Positions 51,364-60,972 of a stretch of 64,000 nucleotides of DNA are shown in pieces. A program made the position numbers and the translations under genes. The notes beneath the pieces are model-generated. The model was not told the DNA's origin, searched no databases, and worked only from the letters and a program-made list of their open reading frames with translations. Source of the stretch: Fontivita pretiosa (lineage in GTDB: Bacteria > Planctomycetota > Phycisphaerae > Tepidisphaerales > Tepidisphaeraceae); the NCBI RefSeq assembly GCF_050410795.1, contig NZ_CP191258.1, forward strand, positions 2,728,001 to 2,792,000, read 5' to 3'. Within the stretch, counting starts at the first letter, position 1; each line of letters begins with the position of its first letter.

Positions 51364-51570
51364 CTGCGGCTCCCTTCACCTGCGCCTTTGCGTACCAGGC
51401 GCGCGATCCGAGCGACCTGGCCGCGCAACCGACCAAGCCGCGCCGTGCACGTTTCTGCGGCTGGTAAGAACACCCGCTGCGTCGGCGGATTATAGGCAGC
51501 GGCCCGGCGCACGCCAGAACCTTCGGCCCTTTGACGTTGCCGCGCGGCGCTCCATAATTCCTTGTCCATC

Positions 51571-51996
51571 ATGCTTTTCGAGCACACCATCTCGATTCGT
51601 GTCCGCTATCCCGAGGTGGATGGCATGGGGTATTTGCATCACAGCCGCTATCTTCAGTACTTCGAGATGGGGCGGGTCGAGCTGCTGCGCAGTCTGGGAC
51701 ACAGCTATGCAGAGCTGGAAAAACAGGGGATCTTCTTCGTGGTCATCCGCGCGGAGGTCAAGTACCGGGCGCCGGCGCGGTTCGACGATCTGCTGACGCT
51801 GACCACCCGCCTGATGCGACAGACTCACGTCCGTTACGACCATGCCTACGAGCTTCGCCGCGGGCAGACTCTGCTGGCCGAGGGCGCCACCACCATCGCC
51901 TGTGTCGATCGCGACGGACATATCATGCAGATCCCCCAGTGGCTGGGCCGACCGGCATCGGCCAAGGACGATGCATCGGCCCGGGCTGACGTTTGA
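51571..51996 (+). CDS. YbgC/4-hydroxybenzoyl-CoA-type thioesterase
   Basis: A 141-residue hotdog enzyme. ISIRVRYPEVDGMGYLHHSRYLQYFEMGRVELLRSLG carries the catalytic Asp (VDGMG) and the family helix. The start ATG 51571 is used, although TTG 51562 is in frame. Hydrolyses acyl-CoA or acyl-ACP thioesters in the cytoplasm. It diverges from the M16 pair and precedes a membrane glycosyltransferase gene. Substrate unknown. Confidence 0.88.
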   Translation: MLFEHTISIRVRYPEVDGMGYLHHSRYLQYFEMGRVELLRSLGHSYAELEKQGIFFVVIRAEVKYRAPARFDDLLTLTTRLMRQTHVRYDHAYELRRGQTLLAEGATTIACVDRDGHIMQIPQWLGRPASAKDDASARADV

Positions 51997-52021
51997 GCCA
52001 ACCGTCCGATAACCGCGAGTT

Positions 52022-53530
52022 GTGAGGAATGCGGCTGGGGCCAGGGCGAGCTCGGCCGATAACGGATCTATCGGACCGTCCAGTCGGATCAATCTCGCAT
52101 TGCTCAGGCCGGCGTCGCTGCGCAAGCGTCTTTGGCAGGCGGCGGGGCTGCTGGTGTTGCTGCTGGCAACACTGGTGGTGGGGAATCTGTTTGTCGACGA
52201 GCAGCGTGCGGTGACGGCCCGGTTGCTGGGGCACGATTTCCTGGCTTTCTATACCGCCGGCACGTTCGTGCGGACCGGGCAGATCGACAAACTGTATGAC
52301 CTGAACGCTGTCCGCGCCGCCGAACATCAGGTGGCGCAACTGAACGGGCTTGAGCTGGGCGGGGCCTTCGGCCCGTACTGGAACCCGCCGTGGTACGCCT
52401 GGCTGCTCTGGCCGCTGTCGGCGCTGCCCTACCGCGTGGCGCTGGCGGTATGGACGGGTATGAACCTGATCTGCCTGGCGGTTGCGGTGGTGCTTCTGGT
52501 GCGGATGCTGCCGGCGGTGGTGGCGCGCCCGCCTCGCGCCTGGCGGATCGGTCCGGATCCGATCCCGCTGAAGTTCGCCCGTGATTGGCGCAACTGGCTG
52601 CTTGTGCCGCTGCTGATCGTCTGTTCCATGCCATTCATCCAGGCGATCACGCACGGGCAGAACACCTGCATTTCGCTGCTGCTGCTGACGCTGACGGTCA
52701 CGGCGTGGCGGGCGCGTCGCCCGCTGACGGCAGGGCTGGTCTGCGGATTGATGCTGTATAAACCACAGCTTGTCGCGGTGCTGGCGGGCGTGCTGGTGCT
52801 GAACCTGGGCTTGCGGGCGCTGATCGGCATCGGGCTGATCGCCAGCGCTACGCTCATCGCCACCCAGCTTCTGTTGCCCGCGGCGCTGGACGAGTACCTG
52901 TACCGCCTGCCGCTGAACCTGGCGGCCGTGCAGATCGATCAGACGTACCTTTGGGAGCGTCATGTCACGCTCCAGGCATTCTGGAGGCTGCTGTATCAGG
53001 GGCGCGGCGCAGGACCGATCAGCGGTGTGGTCAGCCTGCTGAGTATGCTGAGCACGATGCTGCTGGGCGCGGGGCTGCTGCTGGCGTGCTGGCGCAGCCG
53101 CGGGGACTATGCCGACGACTGCTGGACAGGCGAGACCGCCGCCCGGCGGCGCGACCGGCTCATCAGCGCAGCCATCCTCACCACGCCACTGCTGATGCCC
53201 TTCTATTTCGATTACGATCTGCTGCTGCTGGCCGCTGCGGCGGTGCTGCTGGCGGGAGAGGTGCTGTCCCGGCCCGACGCAGCGCGATTCGAGCCGACCC
53301 AACGCCTGCTGATCGGCACGTGGATCGGGCTGTATGGCTGGCTGATGGTGAACGCGCCTCTGGCCGCCGCCAGCGGCGTCAACGTCACGGTGCTGCTGCT
53401 GTGCACGATCAGCGGGCTGACGATCTGGCGCGCCTGCCGCGCAGGCGTGAGCAGTGGCGGCCTTGCAATTCCGTCACCGGCGGTCGATCCGGCCAGCAGA
53501 CTGTACGTGATCGTCAGGCGAGCGGCGTGA
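52022..53530 (+). CDS. GT87-family (DUF2029) membrane glycosyltransferase
   Basis: A 502-residue protein with about eleven hydrophobic segments. The first periplasmic loop has GHDFLAFYTAGTFVRTGQIDKLYD, the DF motif expected of GT-C enzymes using polyprenyl-phosphate sugars. WNPPWYAWLLWPLSALPY and later FYFDYDLLLLAAA also fit GT87 (mannosyltransferase-like). It probably adds a sugar to a lipid or surface glycan. A flippase gene follows shortly, suggesting a glycan export unit. Confidence 0.82.
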   Translation: MRNAAGARASSADNGSIGPSSRINLALLRPASLRKRLWQAAGLLVLLLATLVVGNLFVDEQRAVTARLLGHDFLAFYTAGTFVRTGQIDKLYDLNAVRAAEHQVAQLNGLELGGAFGPYWNPPWYAWLLWPLSALPYRVALAVWTGMNLICLAVAVVLLVRMLPAVVARPPRAWRIGPDPIPLKFARDWRNWLLVPLLIVCSMPFIQAITHGQNTCISLLLLTLTVTAWRARRPLTAGLVCGLMLYKPQLVAVLAGVLVLNLGLRALIGIGLIASATLIATQLLLPAALDEYLYRLPLNLAAVQIDQTYLWERHVTLQAFWRLLYQGRGAGPISGVVSLLSMLSTMLLGAGLLLACWRSRGDYADDCWTGETAARRRDRLISAAILTTPLLMPFYFDYDLLLLAAAAVLLAGEVLSRPDAARFEPTQRLLIGTWIGLYGWLMVNAPLAAASGVNVTVLLLCTISGLTIWRACRAGVSSGGLAIPSPAVDPASRLYVIVRRAA

Positions 53531-53621
53531 TGGCACGCGGGCCACGCCGATGGGCGAATCCTGAAACGCCGATTCACCTTCGCCATTTATCATTCAGCAT
53601 TCGGCAGTGAATGGAGCTGCG

Positions 53622-53717
53622 ATGAAACTGAATTTCTGGCAATGGCTGGGCGTGGCGATGATCGTGGGCGGGGGCGCGGCTTGGGCATTGAACAGATTTG
53701 TGTTTCACTGGTGGTGA
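53622..53717 (+). CDS. 31-residue single-span membrane miniprotein
   Basis: ATG 53622 opens MKLNFWQWLGVAMIVGGGAAWALNRFVFHWW: amphipathic start, one membrane helix (about 8-24) and an aromatic end. The TGA overlaps the flippase ATG (TGATG at 53715-53719), giving translational coupling, and an earlier ATG (53611) lies out of frame. Short proteins beginning MKLNFWQW are plausible conserved planctomycete miniproteins; I cannot confirm this here. Possible role: accessory subunit of the flippase. Confidence 0.5.
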   Translation: MKLNFWQWLGVAMIVGGGAAWALNRFVFHWW

Positions 53718-55141
53718 TGACCGAGCCTCTGCCCACTGTCCCGCCGCAGCCGTTGACCTCTCCCGACGCCCCGGCCCCCTCCACCTCAAGCATGTGGCGT
53801 GACCTGATCAGCGCCTACGTGGCGTCGGCGACGAAGATCGGCAGTTGGGTTCTGGTCTCCGCGGGGTTGTTCCGCCATGACATCGGCGATTATGCGGTCT
53901 TCGCGCTGGTTCGCGCGACAATTGGACTGTTGAACTACACGTCGCTGGGACTTGCGCCGGCGATGATTCAGCAGCTTGCCCAGGCGCTGGCGCGAATACG
54001 CTCGCAGCCGCCGCAGCCGGTGATTCCACTGAGCGAGGATCAGAGCCGCGTGCTGGATTACGCGGGTCCGCCACCGCCTCTGCTGGCCCGACAGGCGGCG
54101 GCGGCAATTTACTCCAACGCATGCGTGGCGGCGCTGCTGACCGCAATTGTGGGGATCGGGCTGACCATCGCCTACAGCCACAGCTTCGCCCTGCTGCACC
54201 GCGTGCCGTTTCGAATGACGGAGCAGATTGGCCATATCGTCATGGCCATGGGGCTGGGTACCGTCTTGCGTCTGGTCAGCGATGTTCACGGCGCGGTGCT
54301 TCAGTCGCATCAGCAGATCGCCCGTGACAACGCGATCCTGAGCCTTGCGGACCTGGCCTGGGTTGCGCTGTTTGTCACGCCGTTCAGTTTCACGGCCGAC
54401 TGGGCGGCGTATGCGTATCTGGCGTCGTCGGGGCTGCTGCTGGCGGCGCGCTGGCGCGCGGCCAGGGATTGCATGAGCATCCTGCCCGAAGCGCGATACA
54501 TCAACTGGGCATCGCTGCGGGAGCTGCTGGGCTTCGGCGTGCTGGTGTCGTGCGCGCAGCTTGCGGATTTCCTCTACGCGCCGACCGACTTCATCCTGAT
54601 CAATCGCTTTCTGGGACCGCTGGAGGTGGCGGTCTACGCGCCGGCGGTGCAGATCGATGCCGCGATGCTGGTGCTGGTGGCGGGTTTGTCGGCGGTGCTG
54701 CTGCCCCGCGGCGCCGCCGCGCATGCGCAGCAGCAGTATGCGACGCTGCGGATGTACTATGTGCGCGGAACGCTGGCCAGCGCGGCGATTCTGGCCATCG
54801 CCGCACTCGCTGTGTGGGCTGCTTCTCCCTGGATTTTCAAGCTGTGGCTGGGCGACGCGATGCCGGCGACGCGAGCGATCCTGCCGCTGGTGCTGATTCA
54901 CACCGTGGTGGGCGGCTCAAGCGCGGTGGGGCGATCCATCCTGCTGGGAATGGGCAAAGTCAAGCCGTTTACGGTGTCGGTGCTGATCGCGGGCACGGGC
55001 AATGTCCTGCTCAGCTATGTGTTTGTGAGGTACACCGATCTTGGGCTGCGAGGGATCGTGCTGGGCACAATTATTGCTGTGACAGCACGTTGCGCGATCT
55101 GGACCCCTTGGTACGTTTTGCGTGTACTGCCACGGACGTAG
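53717..55141 (+). CDS. Wzx-like polysaccharide/lipid-linked oligosaccharide flippase
   Basis: A 474-residue membrane protein with about twelve hydrophobic segments and no signal peptide. The layout (SAYVASATKIGSWVLVSAGLF, GDYAVFALVRATIGLLNYTSLGLAPA, LYAPTDFILINRFLGPLEVAVYAPA) is that of MATE/Wzx-type exporters. ATG 53717 overlaps the stop of the miniprotein gene. It should move lipid-linked sugars across the inner membrane, in line with the GT87 gene upstream. Confidence 0.85.
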   Translation: MTEPLPTVPPQPLTSPDAPAPSTSSMWRDLISAYVASATKIGSWVLVSAGLFRHDIGDYAVFALVRATIGLLNYTSLGLAPAMIQQLAQALARIRSQPPQPVIPLSEDQSRVLDYAGPPPPLLARQAAAAIYSNACVAALLTAIVGIGLTIAYSHSFALLHRVPFRMTEQIGHIVMAMGLGTVLRLVSDVHGAVLQSHQQIARDNAILSLADLAWVALFVTPFSFTADWAAYAYLASSGLLLAARWRAARDCMSILPEARYINWASLRELLGFGVLVSCAQLADFLYAPTDFILINRFLGPLEVAVYAPAVQIDAAMLVLVAGLSAVLLPRGAAAHAQQQYATLRMYYVRGTLASAAILAIAALAVWAASPWIFKLWLGDAMPATRAILPLVLIHTVVGGSSAVGRSILLGMGKVKPFTVSVLIAGTGNVLLSYVFVRYTDLGLRGIVLGTIIAVTARCAIWTPWYVLRVLPRT

Positions 55142-55240
55142 TGCCGCAAAAAGCAGCCGGATCAGACACGCAAAGGGATCGGCAGGTTTGTTGCGTCGCG
55201 GCGGCGCCGTGACGTGCGGTCGCATGCCCCTCGTGCTAAA

Positions 55241-55268
55241 TTGACAGAAAGGTCTTGAGTCCTATACT
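55241..55268 (+). promoter_or_regulatory. Sigma-70 type promoter for ppdK
   Basis: TTGACA (55241-55246), a 16-base spacer, TATACT (55263-55268): near-consensus -35 and -10. Transcription would begin near 55275, leaving a leader of about 95 bases before ATG 55371. Confidence 0.8.
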
Positions 55269-55370
55269 CCGCGATCCGCGCGCAATCAATAGCATTGCCG
55301 CGATTGCGGCGTTGTTCACGCAGTGGCTCTCTCGATAAGCACCCAGGGAATCGTAAAAGGATTTTCAACC

Positions 55371-58094
55371 ATGCTCAGACAAGCCAAGACACTGAAAACC
55401 TCTGCCGCCAAGTCCCGAGCCAAGGCCGCGCCGAGCCGGACTGTGAAGCGCGTGTATTTCTTCGGCGCCGGTAAAGCCGAAGGCAACGCCAGCATGAAGG
55501 AGCTGCTGGGCGGCAAGGGCGCAAACCTTGCGGAAATGACCAACATGGGTCTGCCCGTGCCGCCGGGATTCACGATCACCACCGCCACGTGCAAGGAGTA
55601 CAACGACCTTGGGCAGAAGCTGCCCAAAGGGCTGATGGAGGAAGTGACGGCGAATCTGCGGAAACTGGAGAAGGTGACGGGCAAGAAGTTTGGCGACCCG
55701 AACAATCCTCTGCTGGTGGCGGTGCGTTCCGGCGCGGCGATCTCCATGCCCGGCATGATGGACACCGTGCTGAACATCGGGCTGAACGACCAGGTCGTCG
55801 AGGGGCTGGCCAGGCTGACGAACAACCCGCGATTCGCCTATGACAGCTACCGCCGGCTGATCAACATGTATGGCGACACGGTCATGGGCGTGGCGCACGA
55901 GCACTTCGAGCGCGAGCTGGCCGCCGTGAAAAAGGCCAAGGGTGTCGAGCTGGACACTCAGCTCGACGCTGATGACCTCAAGGAAGTGGTGCAGCGTTAC
56001 AAGCGGGTCTACCGTGAGCACGTCGGGGAGGATTTCCCGCAGGATCCGATGAAGCAGTTGCAGGGGGCGATCGAGGCGGTGTTCCGAAGCTGGATGGGCG
56101 AGCGCGCGATCCAGTATCGCAAGATCCACGACGTGCGCGGGCTGCTGGGTACGGCGGTCAACGTCCAGGCGATGGTCTTCGGCAACATGGGCGACGACAG
56201 CGCCACGGGCGTGGCGTTCACGCGCAACCCCAGCACCGGCGAGAACAAGTTCTTCGGGGAATTTCTGATCAACGCCCAGGGCGAGGACGTGGTCGCGGGC
56301 ATCCGCACTCCCATCGACTGCAACCGCATGGCCGAGGAGTTCAGCAAGGAGAGCTGGAAGCAACTGCTGAAGATCAAGCAGATTCTGGAAAAGCGCTATC
56401 GCGATGTGCAGGACTTCGAGTTCACGATCGAGCGCGGCAAGCTGTACATGCTCCAGACCCGCACCGGCAAGCGCAACGCCGTCGCCGCCGTCAAGATCGC
56501 CGTGGACATGCACCGCGAGGGGCTGATCGACCAAAAGACGGCGGTTCTGCGGGTGGATCCGGCGTCGCTGGATCAGCTTCTGCATCCGATGTTCGATCCG
56601 AAGGCGCAGCGGAACGTGATCGCCAAGGGGCTGCCCGCTTCGCCCGGGGCGGCGGTGGGCAAATGTGCCTTCAGCGCTGAAGAGGCTCACGAGCGGACAC
56701 AGAATGGCGAGAAGGTGATTCTGATCCGCAAGGAGACCAGCCCCGAGGACGTGCAGGGAATGCACAGCGCGGTGGGGATTCTGACCAGCACCGGCGGGAT
56801 GACCTCGCACGCGGCGGTGGTGGCGCGCGGGTGGGGCAAGCCCTGCGTCGTGGGCGCCGGCGCCCTTCAGATCGATGAGAAGTCCAGAACCTTCACGGTC
56901 AATGGCAAGACGTACGGCCCGCAGGACTGGATCTCCATCGACGGCTCCACAGGTGAAGTGATCGAGGGACAGATGCCCACGGTCGAGCCGCAGATGACCG
57001 GGCCTTTCGCGACGATCATGAAGTGGGCCGACAAGTATCGCCGGCTGAGGATCCGCACCAACGCCGACACGCCGCACGACGCGGAAGTGGCGCGCGGCTT
57101 CGGCGCCGAAGGCATCGGGCTGTGCCGCACCGAGCACATGTTCTTCGACCCGCAGCGCATCCATCACATGCGCGCGATGATCCTGGCCACGACCACTGAG
57201 GCGCGCAAGGCCGCCCTGGCCAAGCTCCTGCCCTATCAGCGGGAGGACTTCGTAGGGATCTTCAAGGCGATGAACGGTCTGCCGGTGACGATCCGGCTGC
57301 TGGATCCGCCGCTGCATGAGTTCCTCCCCCACGAGGAGAAGGAGCAGCAGGCGCTGGCTGACTCGCTGGGCATCACCCTCCAGCAGGTCAAGGCGCGCGT
57401 CAGCCAGCTTCATGAGGCCAACCCGATGCTGGGGCATCGCGGGGATCGTCTGGCGATCACGTATCCGGAAATCCTGGAAATGCAGGTGCGGGCGATCATC
57501 GAGGCGGCCTGCGAGGTGAAAAAGGCCGGCATCAGGGTCATGCCCGAGATCATGATCCCGCTGGCCGGCACCAAACGCGAGCTGGAGTTCTGCAAGAAGG
57601 TGACGGACGAGACGGCGGCGGCGGTGATGAAGGAGAAGGGCACGAAGGTGCAGTATCTGTATGGCACGATGATCGAGGTGCCGCGTGCTGCGGTAACCGC
57701 CGACGAGATGGCTCAGGTCGCTCAGTTCTTCAGCTTCGGCACCAACGACCTGACGCAGATGACCTTCGGCTACAGCCGCGATGACGTCAACAGCTTCCTG
57801 CCGGATTACCTCAAGAAGGAGATCCTGGAGTACGATCCGTTCCAGACCATCGACGTCAAGGGCGTGGGCGAGCTGGTTCGGATGGCGGTCAACAAGGGCC
57901 GCAGCGTCAGCAGAAACCTGAAGTGCGGGATCTGCGGTGAGCACGGCGGCGATCCCCGCAGCGTGGAGTTCTGCCACCAGGTCGGGCTGGACTATGTGAG
58001 CTGCTCGCCATACCGCGTGCCCATTGCGCGTCTTGCCGCCGCACACGCGGCGATCAAGCAGGCGGATGCCGGCAAAACCGCCGGGGGCAAGTAG
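55371..58094 (+). CDS. ppdK: Pyruvate, phosphate dikinase
   Basis: A 907-residue enzyme; ATG 55371 is chosen for AAAGGA upstream and because the frame before it is promoter leader. The ATP-grasp region starts VYFFGAGKAEGNASMKELLGGKGANLAEM. The phospho-His is in GGMTSHAAVVARGWGKPCVVG, and the PEP/pyruvate barrel has GAEGIGLCRTEHMFF and CGICGEHGGDP. About 25 basic N-terminal residues precede the conserved start. It interconverts pyruvate+ATP+Pi and PEP+AMP+PPi in glycolysis/gluconeogenesis. Single gene with its own strong promoter and hairpin end. Confidence 0.96.
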   Translation: MLRQAKTLKTSAAKSRAKAAPSRTVKRVYFFGAGKAEGNASMKELLGGKGANLAEMTNMGLPVPPGFTITTATCKEYNDLGQKLPKGLMEEVTANLRKLEKVTGKKFGDPNNPLLVAVRSGAAISMPGMMDTVLNIGLNDQVVEGLARLTNNPRFAYDSYRRLINMYGDTVMGVAHEHFERELAAVKKAKGVELDTQLDADDLKEVVQRYKRVYREHVGEDFPQDPMKQLQGAIEAVFRSWMGERAIQYRKIHDVRGLLGTAVNVQAMVFGNMGDDSATGVAFTRNPSTGENKFFGEFLINAQGEDVVAGIRTPIDCNRMAEEFSKESWKQLLKIKQILEKRYRDVQDFEFTIERGKLYMLQTRTGKRNAVAAVKIAVDMHREGLIDQKTAVLRVDPASLDQLLHPMFDPKAQRNVIAKGLPASPGAAVGKCAFSAEEAHERTQNGEKVILIRKETSPEDVQGMHSAVGILTSTGGMTSHAAVVARGWGKPCVVGAGALQIDEKSRTFTVNGKTYGPQDWISIDGSTGEVIEGQMPTVEPQMTGPFATIMKWADKYRRLRIRTNADTPHDAEVARGFGAEGIGLCRTEHMFFDPQRIHHMRAMILATTTEARKAALAKLLPYQREDFVGIFKAMNGLPVTIRLLDPPLHEFLPHEEKEQQALADSLGITLQQVKARVSQLHEANPMLGHRGDRLAITYPEILEMQVRAIIEAACEVKKAGIRVMPEIMIPLAGTKRELEFCKKVTDETAAAVMKEKGTKVQYLYGTMIEVPRAAVTADEMAQVAQFFSFGTNDLTQMTFGYSRDDVNSFLPDYLKKEILEYDPFQTIDVKGVGELVRMAVNKGRSVSRNLKCGICGEHGGDPRSVEFCHQVGLDYVSCSPYRVPIARLAAAHAAIKQADAGKTAGGK

Positions 58095-58115
58095 CCTTTG
58101 GCGCACCAGCAGACG

Positions 58116-58160
58116 TACCCGGCGCGGCGTGGTGGCCCAGGCTACCACGCCGCGCCGGTA
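58116..58160 (+). terminator. Large hairpin after ppdK
   Basis: TACC(C)GGCGCGGCGTGGT pairs with ACCACGCCGCGCCGGTA across a ten-base loop, about 17 bp with one bulge. Only TTT follows. Likely the ppdK transcript end. Confidence 0.65.
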
Positions 58161-58195
58161 TTTGCAGGGCCTGTCGGCCCGTTTTTCAGCTTTCT

Positions 58196-58324
58196 CGGCA
58201 GCGTGCCGGCCGGATGTTGCAGGATGTGCTGAGCAACCTTCACCAGACATCGGGTCCTGCGTGAATCCCCCAGTTGCGCGGCTCCAAAGTGCTGCCGGGC
58301 CAATTCCGCTGCGGCGACTGGCAT
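58196..58324 (-). pseudogene. IS4-family transposase N-terminal remnant
   Basis: ELARQHFGAAQLGDSRRTRCLVKVAQHILQHPAGTLPRKL matches the DNA-binding N-terminus (Tnp_DNA_bind) of some IS4-family transposases. The frame stops soon after and no catalytic part is present, so this is a fragment. The remaining bases up to 58529 hold nothing I can support. Confidence 0.55.
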
Positions 58325-58529
58325 GTCAAGGCTCGTTGTCCTTCACCCAAAGAGAAAACGCGTGGTAGCCCATTAGCCCGACAGTGCGCCAAAGACGTGC
58401 CGAAGAGGTGTATAAACGTCAGGCGGGACGCCCGTGACACGGGAAACCGCTGTCTAAGTTCCCGGACCGGCGAAAAAAGTCTGTCCCACCGAATCAGAGC
58501 ATCGCGCATACCGGATCGCCGACGCTCGA

Positions 58530-60083
58530 TTACCTCGCGTACTCCACGCTCCTGACCTCCCGCAGCACCGTCACCTTGATCTCTCCCGGATACGTCAGCT
58601 CGGCCTCGATCTTCTTGGAAATATCTCTGGCGAGCTTGGCGCTGGCCTTGTCATCGACCATGCGGGCATCGACGATGACGCGGACCTCGCGGCCGGCCTG
58701 AATCGCATAGGCCTGACGCACGCCCTCGAAGGTCATGGCCAGGTCTTCCAGGTCCTGGAGCCGTTTGACGTAGCGTTCCAAAGATTCGCGACGCGCTCCG
58801 GGGCGCGATGCGCTGATGGCGTCGGCGGCCATGATGATGGGCGTGTAGGGCGTGGTGGCCGGCACGTCGCCGTGATGCGCCAGCGTGGCGTTCAGGACCG
58901 CTTCCGGCTCGTTGAAGCGTTTGAGGAACTGCATGCCGATCAGCGGATGGCCGCCTTCCTGCTCGTGGTCCATGGCTTTACCGATGTCGTGCAGCAGCCC
59001 GCAGCGTCGGGCCAGTGCTCCGTCCAGTCCCAGCTCGTCGGCGATGACCTGCGCGATGTACGCCACCTCCAGCGAATGCTTCAGCACGTTCTGTCCGTAG
59101 CTGGTGCGGAAGCCCAGCCGTCCGAGCATCGGGATGATCGGCTTGGCGATGCCGTTGAGGTTGGCCTCCTGGACCGCTTCGCGGCCGATGCGCAGCAGCG
59201 TCTCCTCCATTTCCTTGCTGGTGGCGGCGACGACTTCTTCGATGCGCGCGGGGTGGATTCGCCCGTCCTGCACGAGCTTTTCCAGACTGAGCCGCGCGAT
59301 TTCCCGGCGGACCGGATCAAAGCAGGAGACCACGACCACGCCGGGGGTGTCGTCGATGATCACATCCACGCCGGTGGCCTTCTCGAACGAGCGGATGTTG
59401 CGTCCTTCGCGTCCGATGACGCGTCCCTTCATGTCGTCGGAGGGGATGGTGACCGTGCTGACGGTGTGATCGGCGGTCTGCTCCGCCGCGTAACGCTGGA
59501 TCGCCTGGAGAATGATCTGGCGGCTCCTTTCCTTGGCCTCTTCCTGGGTCTGCTCGGTGATGCGCTGGATGATGGCGCCGGCCTCGGAGCGGCACTCGTC
59601 TTCGATCCGCTTGAGCAGCATTTCCCTGGCCTGTTCCTGCGTGAGGTTGGTGATGCTCAGCAGGCGTTCGCGTTCCTGTCGCAGCAGTTCATTGAGCTCG
59701 GCCTCGCGGGAGGCGGCTTCCTTTTCGCGTTTGGCCAGGCGGGATTCCAGCTCGTCAAGCTGCCGTTCCTTGACCGAGAGGGTGTCGATCTTGCGGTCCA
59801 GCGTGTCTTCGCGTTTGCTGAGCCTGGCCTCGTGTTCCTCCAGCTTTTTTCTGGCTGCTTCCTGCTCGCGCTCGAACTTTTCCTTGAGCTTGAGTTGTTC
59901 CTGTCTGCTGGCCAGTTCGATTTCCCTGGCCTTGTTTTCGGCCTCCAGGCGGGCGTTGTCCCGGATGAGTTCGGCGTCTCGACGAGCCTGGGTGAGCAGG
60001 TTTTTACCGCTGAAGTGCAGGGCCGCGTACAGCCCTGCCGCCCCCACGATCAAGCCAATCAGGATGCCAACGACGATTTCCAT
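58530..60083 (-). CDS. rny: Ribonuclease Y
   Basis: A 517-residue protein with the full RNase Y order: N-terminal membrane anchor (IVVGILIGLIVGAAGLYAAL), a long charged coiled coil (about 30-180), a KH domain with GRVIGREGRNIRSFEKATGVD, and an HD domain with HSLEVAYIAQVIADE and CGLLHDIGKAMDHE. It is a membrane-tethered endoribonuclease initiating mRNA decay. The start ATG 60083 gives the anchor directly. A small putative membrane protein gene is encoded upstream on the same strand. Confidence 0.96.
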   Translation of the reverse strand: MEIVVGILIGLIVGAAGLYAALHFSGKNLLTQARRDAELIRDNARLEAENKAREIELASRQEQLKLKEKFEREQEAARKKLEEHEARLSKREDTLDRKIDTLSVKERQLDELESRLAKREKEAASREAELNELLRQERERLLSITNLTQEQAREMLLKRIEDECRSEAGAIIQRITEQTQEEAKERSRQIILQAIQRYAAEQTADHTVSTVTIPSDDMKGRVIGREGRNIRSFEKATGVDVIIDDTPGVVVVSCFDPVRREIARLSLEKLVQDGRIHPARIEEVVAATSKEMEETLLRIGREAVQEANLNGIAKPIIPMLGRLGFRTSYGQNVLKHSLEVAYIAQVIADELGLDGALARRCGLLHDIGKAMDHEQEGGHPLIGMQFLKRFNEPEAVLNATLAHHGDVPATTPYTPIIMAADAISASRPGARRESLERYVKRLQDLEDLAMTFEGVRQAYAIQAGREVRVIVDARMVDDKASAKLARDISKKIEAELTYPGEIKVTVLREVRSVEYAR

Positions 60084-60227
60084 GAGAACTACCTCGAGTC
60101 AGGGCCACTCTGCGCCATCGAGCGACGCCAGCGCAGAGCGGATGAGACACACGATGGCTGAGGAGTTCTTCAGACGTGACAGAGCGTGGCGGAGCGAAAT
60201 CAGCGCCGCCGCCTGCTCGCCAGGCGC

Positions 60228-60614
60228 CTATGCGCCAAGCGCGAGCGGGGCAGCCGAGGCAGGCGAGGGAAAGCAGCGGCACGGTGGCGCCCGAGTGGGC
60301 CCGGAGGCGCGCAGGAACGATGGGCCGGGGTGCGGCAGCACCCGCCGGTCCGTCGGCGCCGGGGGCCGGGTCGCCGGCTCCGGACGCAGCGACCCGACGG
60401 CCGGACCGTCCGGCCAGGCGCCGCGCAACACGTGCACCAGCGACATCATCAGCATCAGCAAAAGCATTGCTGTGCCGAGCAGCGACACGAGCCACGACCA
60501 CTGCGTCGCCAGCGTCATCCCAGCGGCCAGGGTCCATGCGGACCATGACCCGGTTGGCAGCCAGGCGGCGCCAGCGGTCGGCTCGGCCAATACTCCAAGG
60601 TTAGCCACGAACAT
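60228..60614 (-). CDS. Putative small membrane protein, unrecognised
   Basis: A 128-residue frame from ATG 60614 (MFVANLGVLAEP). It has one clear membrane segment (WLVSLLGTAMLLLMLMMSLVHVLRG) and a Pro/Arg-rich C-terminal tail. No family is recognised. Coding status is supported only by the hydrophobic helix and the position upstream of rny; the longer frame to 60917 looks non-coding. Confidence 0.4.
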   Translation of the reverse strand: MFVANLGVLAEPTAGAAWLPTGSWSAWTLAAGMTLATQWSWLVSLLGTAMLLLMLMMSLVHVLRGAWPDGPAVGSLRPEPATRPPAPTDRRVLPHPGPSFLRASGPTRAPPCRCFPSPASAAPLALGA

Positions 60615-60972
60615 GCGTACGCGTCCCCCCGCGGGGTCTGCATCGCTTCGTATCACACCGCATCCCATTCGTACGCGTGACGATCGCGACTCCGCGAGAT
60701 GGTTCCGTGACGTCAGAAGTTCCTCGTTTCCAGACCCGTCGCAGCAACCTCCGCGACGAATCCTGCAACCGCATCTGCCGACCCCGGACCCCAACCGGTT
60801 CTTCACCGGCCAGGACGGGAACGCAAACCGTTGCCTACGACTTGTAAATGTTAAGCCGGGTAGAACGGCATTACAAGTGTCGGTGATGCTGGCGACATTC
60901 CCGCCGCCGACCGGCAATGCCCGCTGCCTGCGGTTGTGAATCCCGGCACGATCTGCTAATCAATACGACGCT
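60615..60972. other. Intergenic stretch before nuoF
   Basis: About 360 bases without a supported gene, between divergent transcripts. I saw no convincing promoter match or RNA structure in it. Confidence 0.5.

Noticed and set aside
55365..58250. A 961-codon minus-strand ORF over ppdK
   Set aside because: Exact antisense of a fully supported PPDK gene; its content is His/Arg/Leu-rich as expected of an antisense frame.
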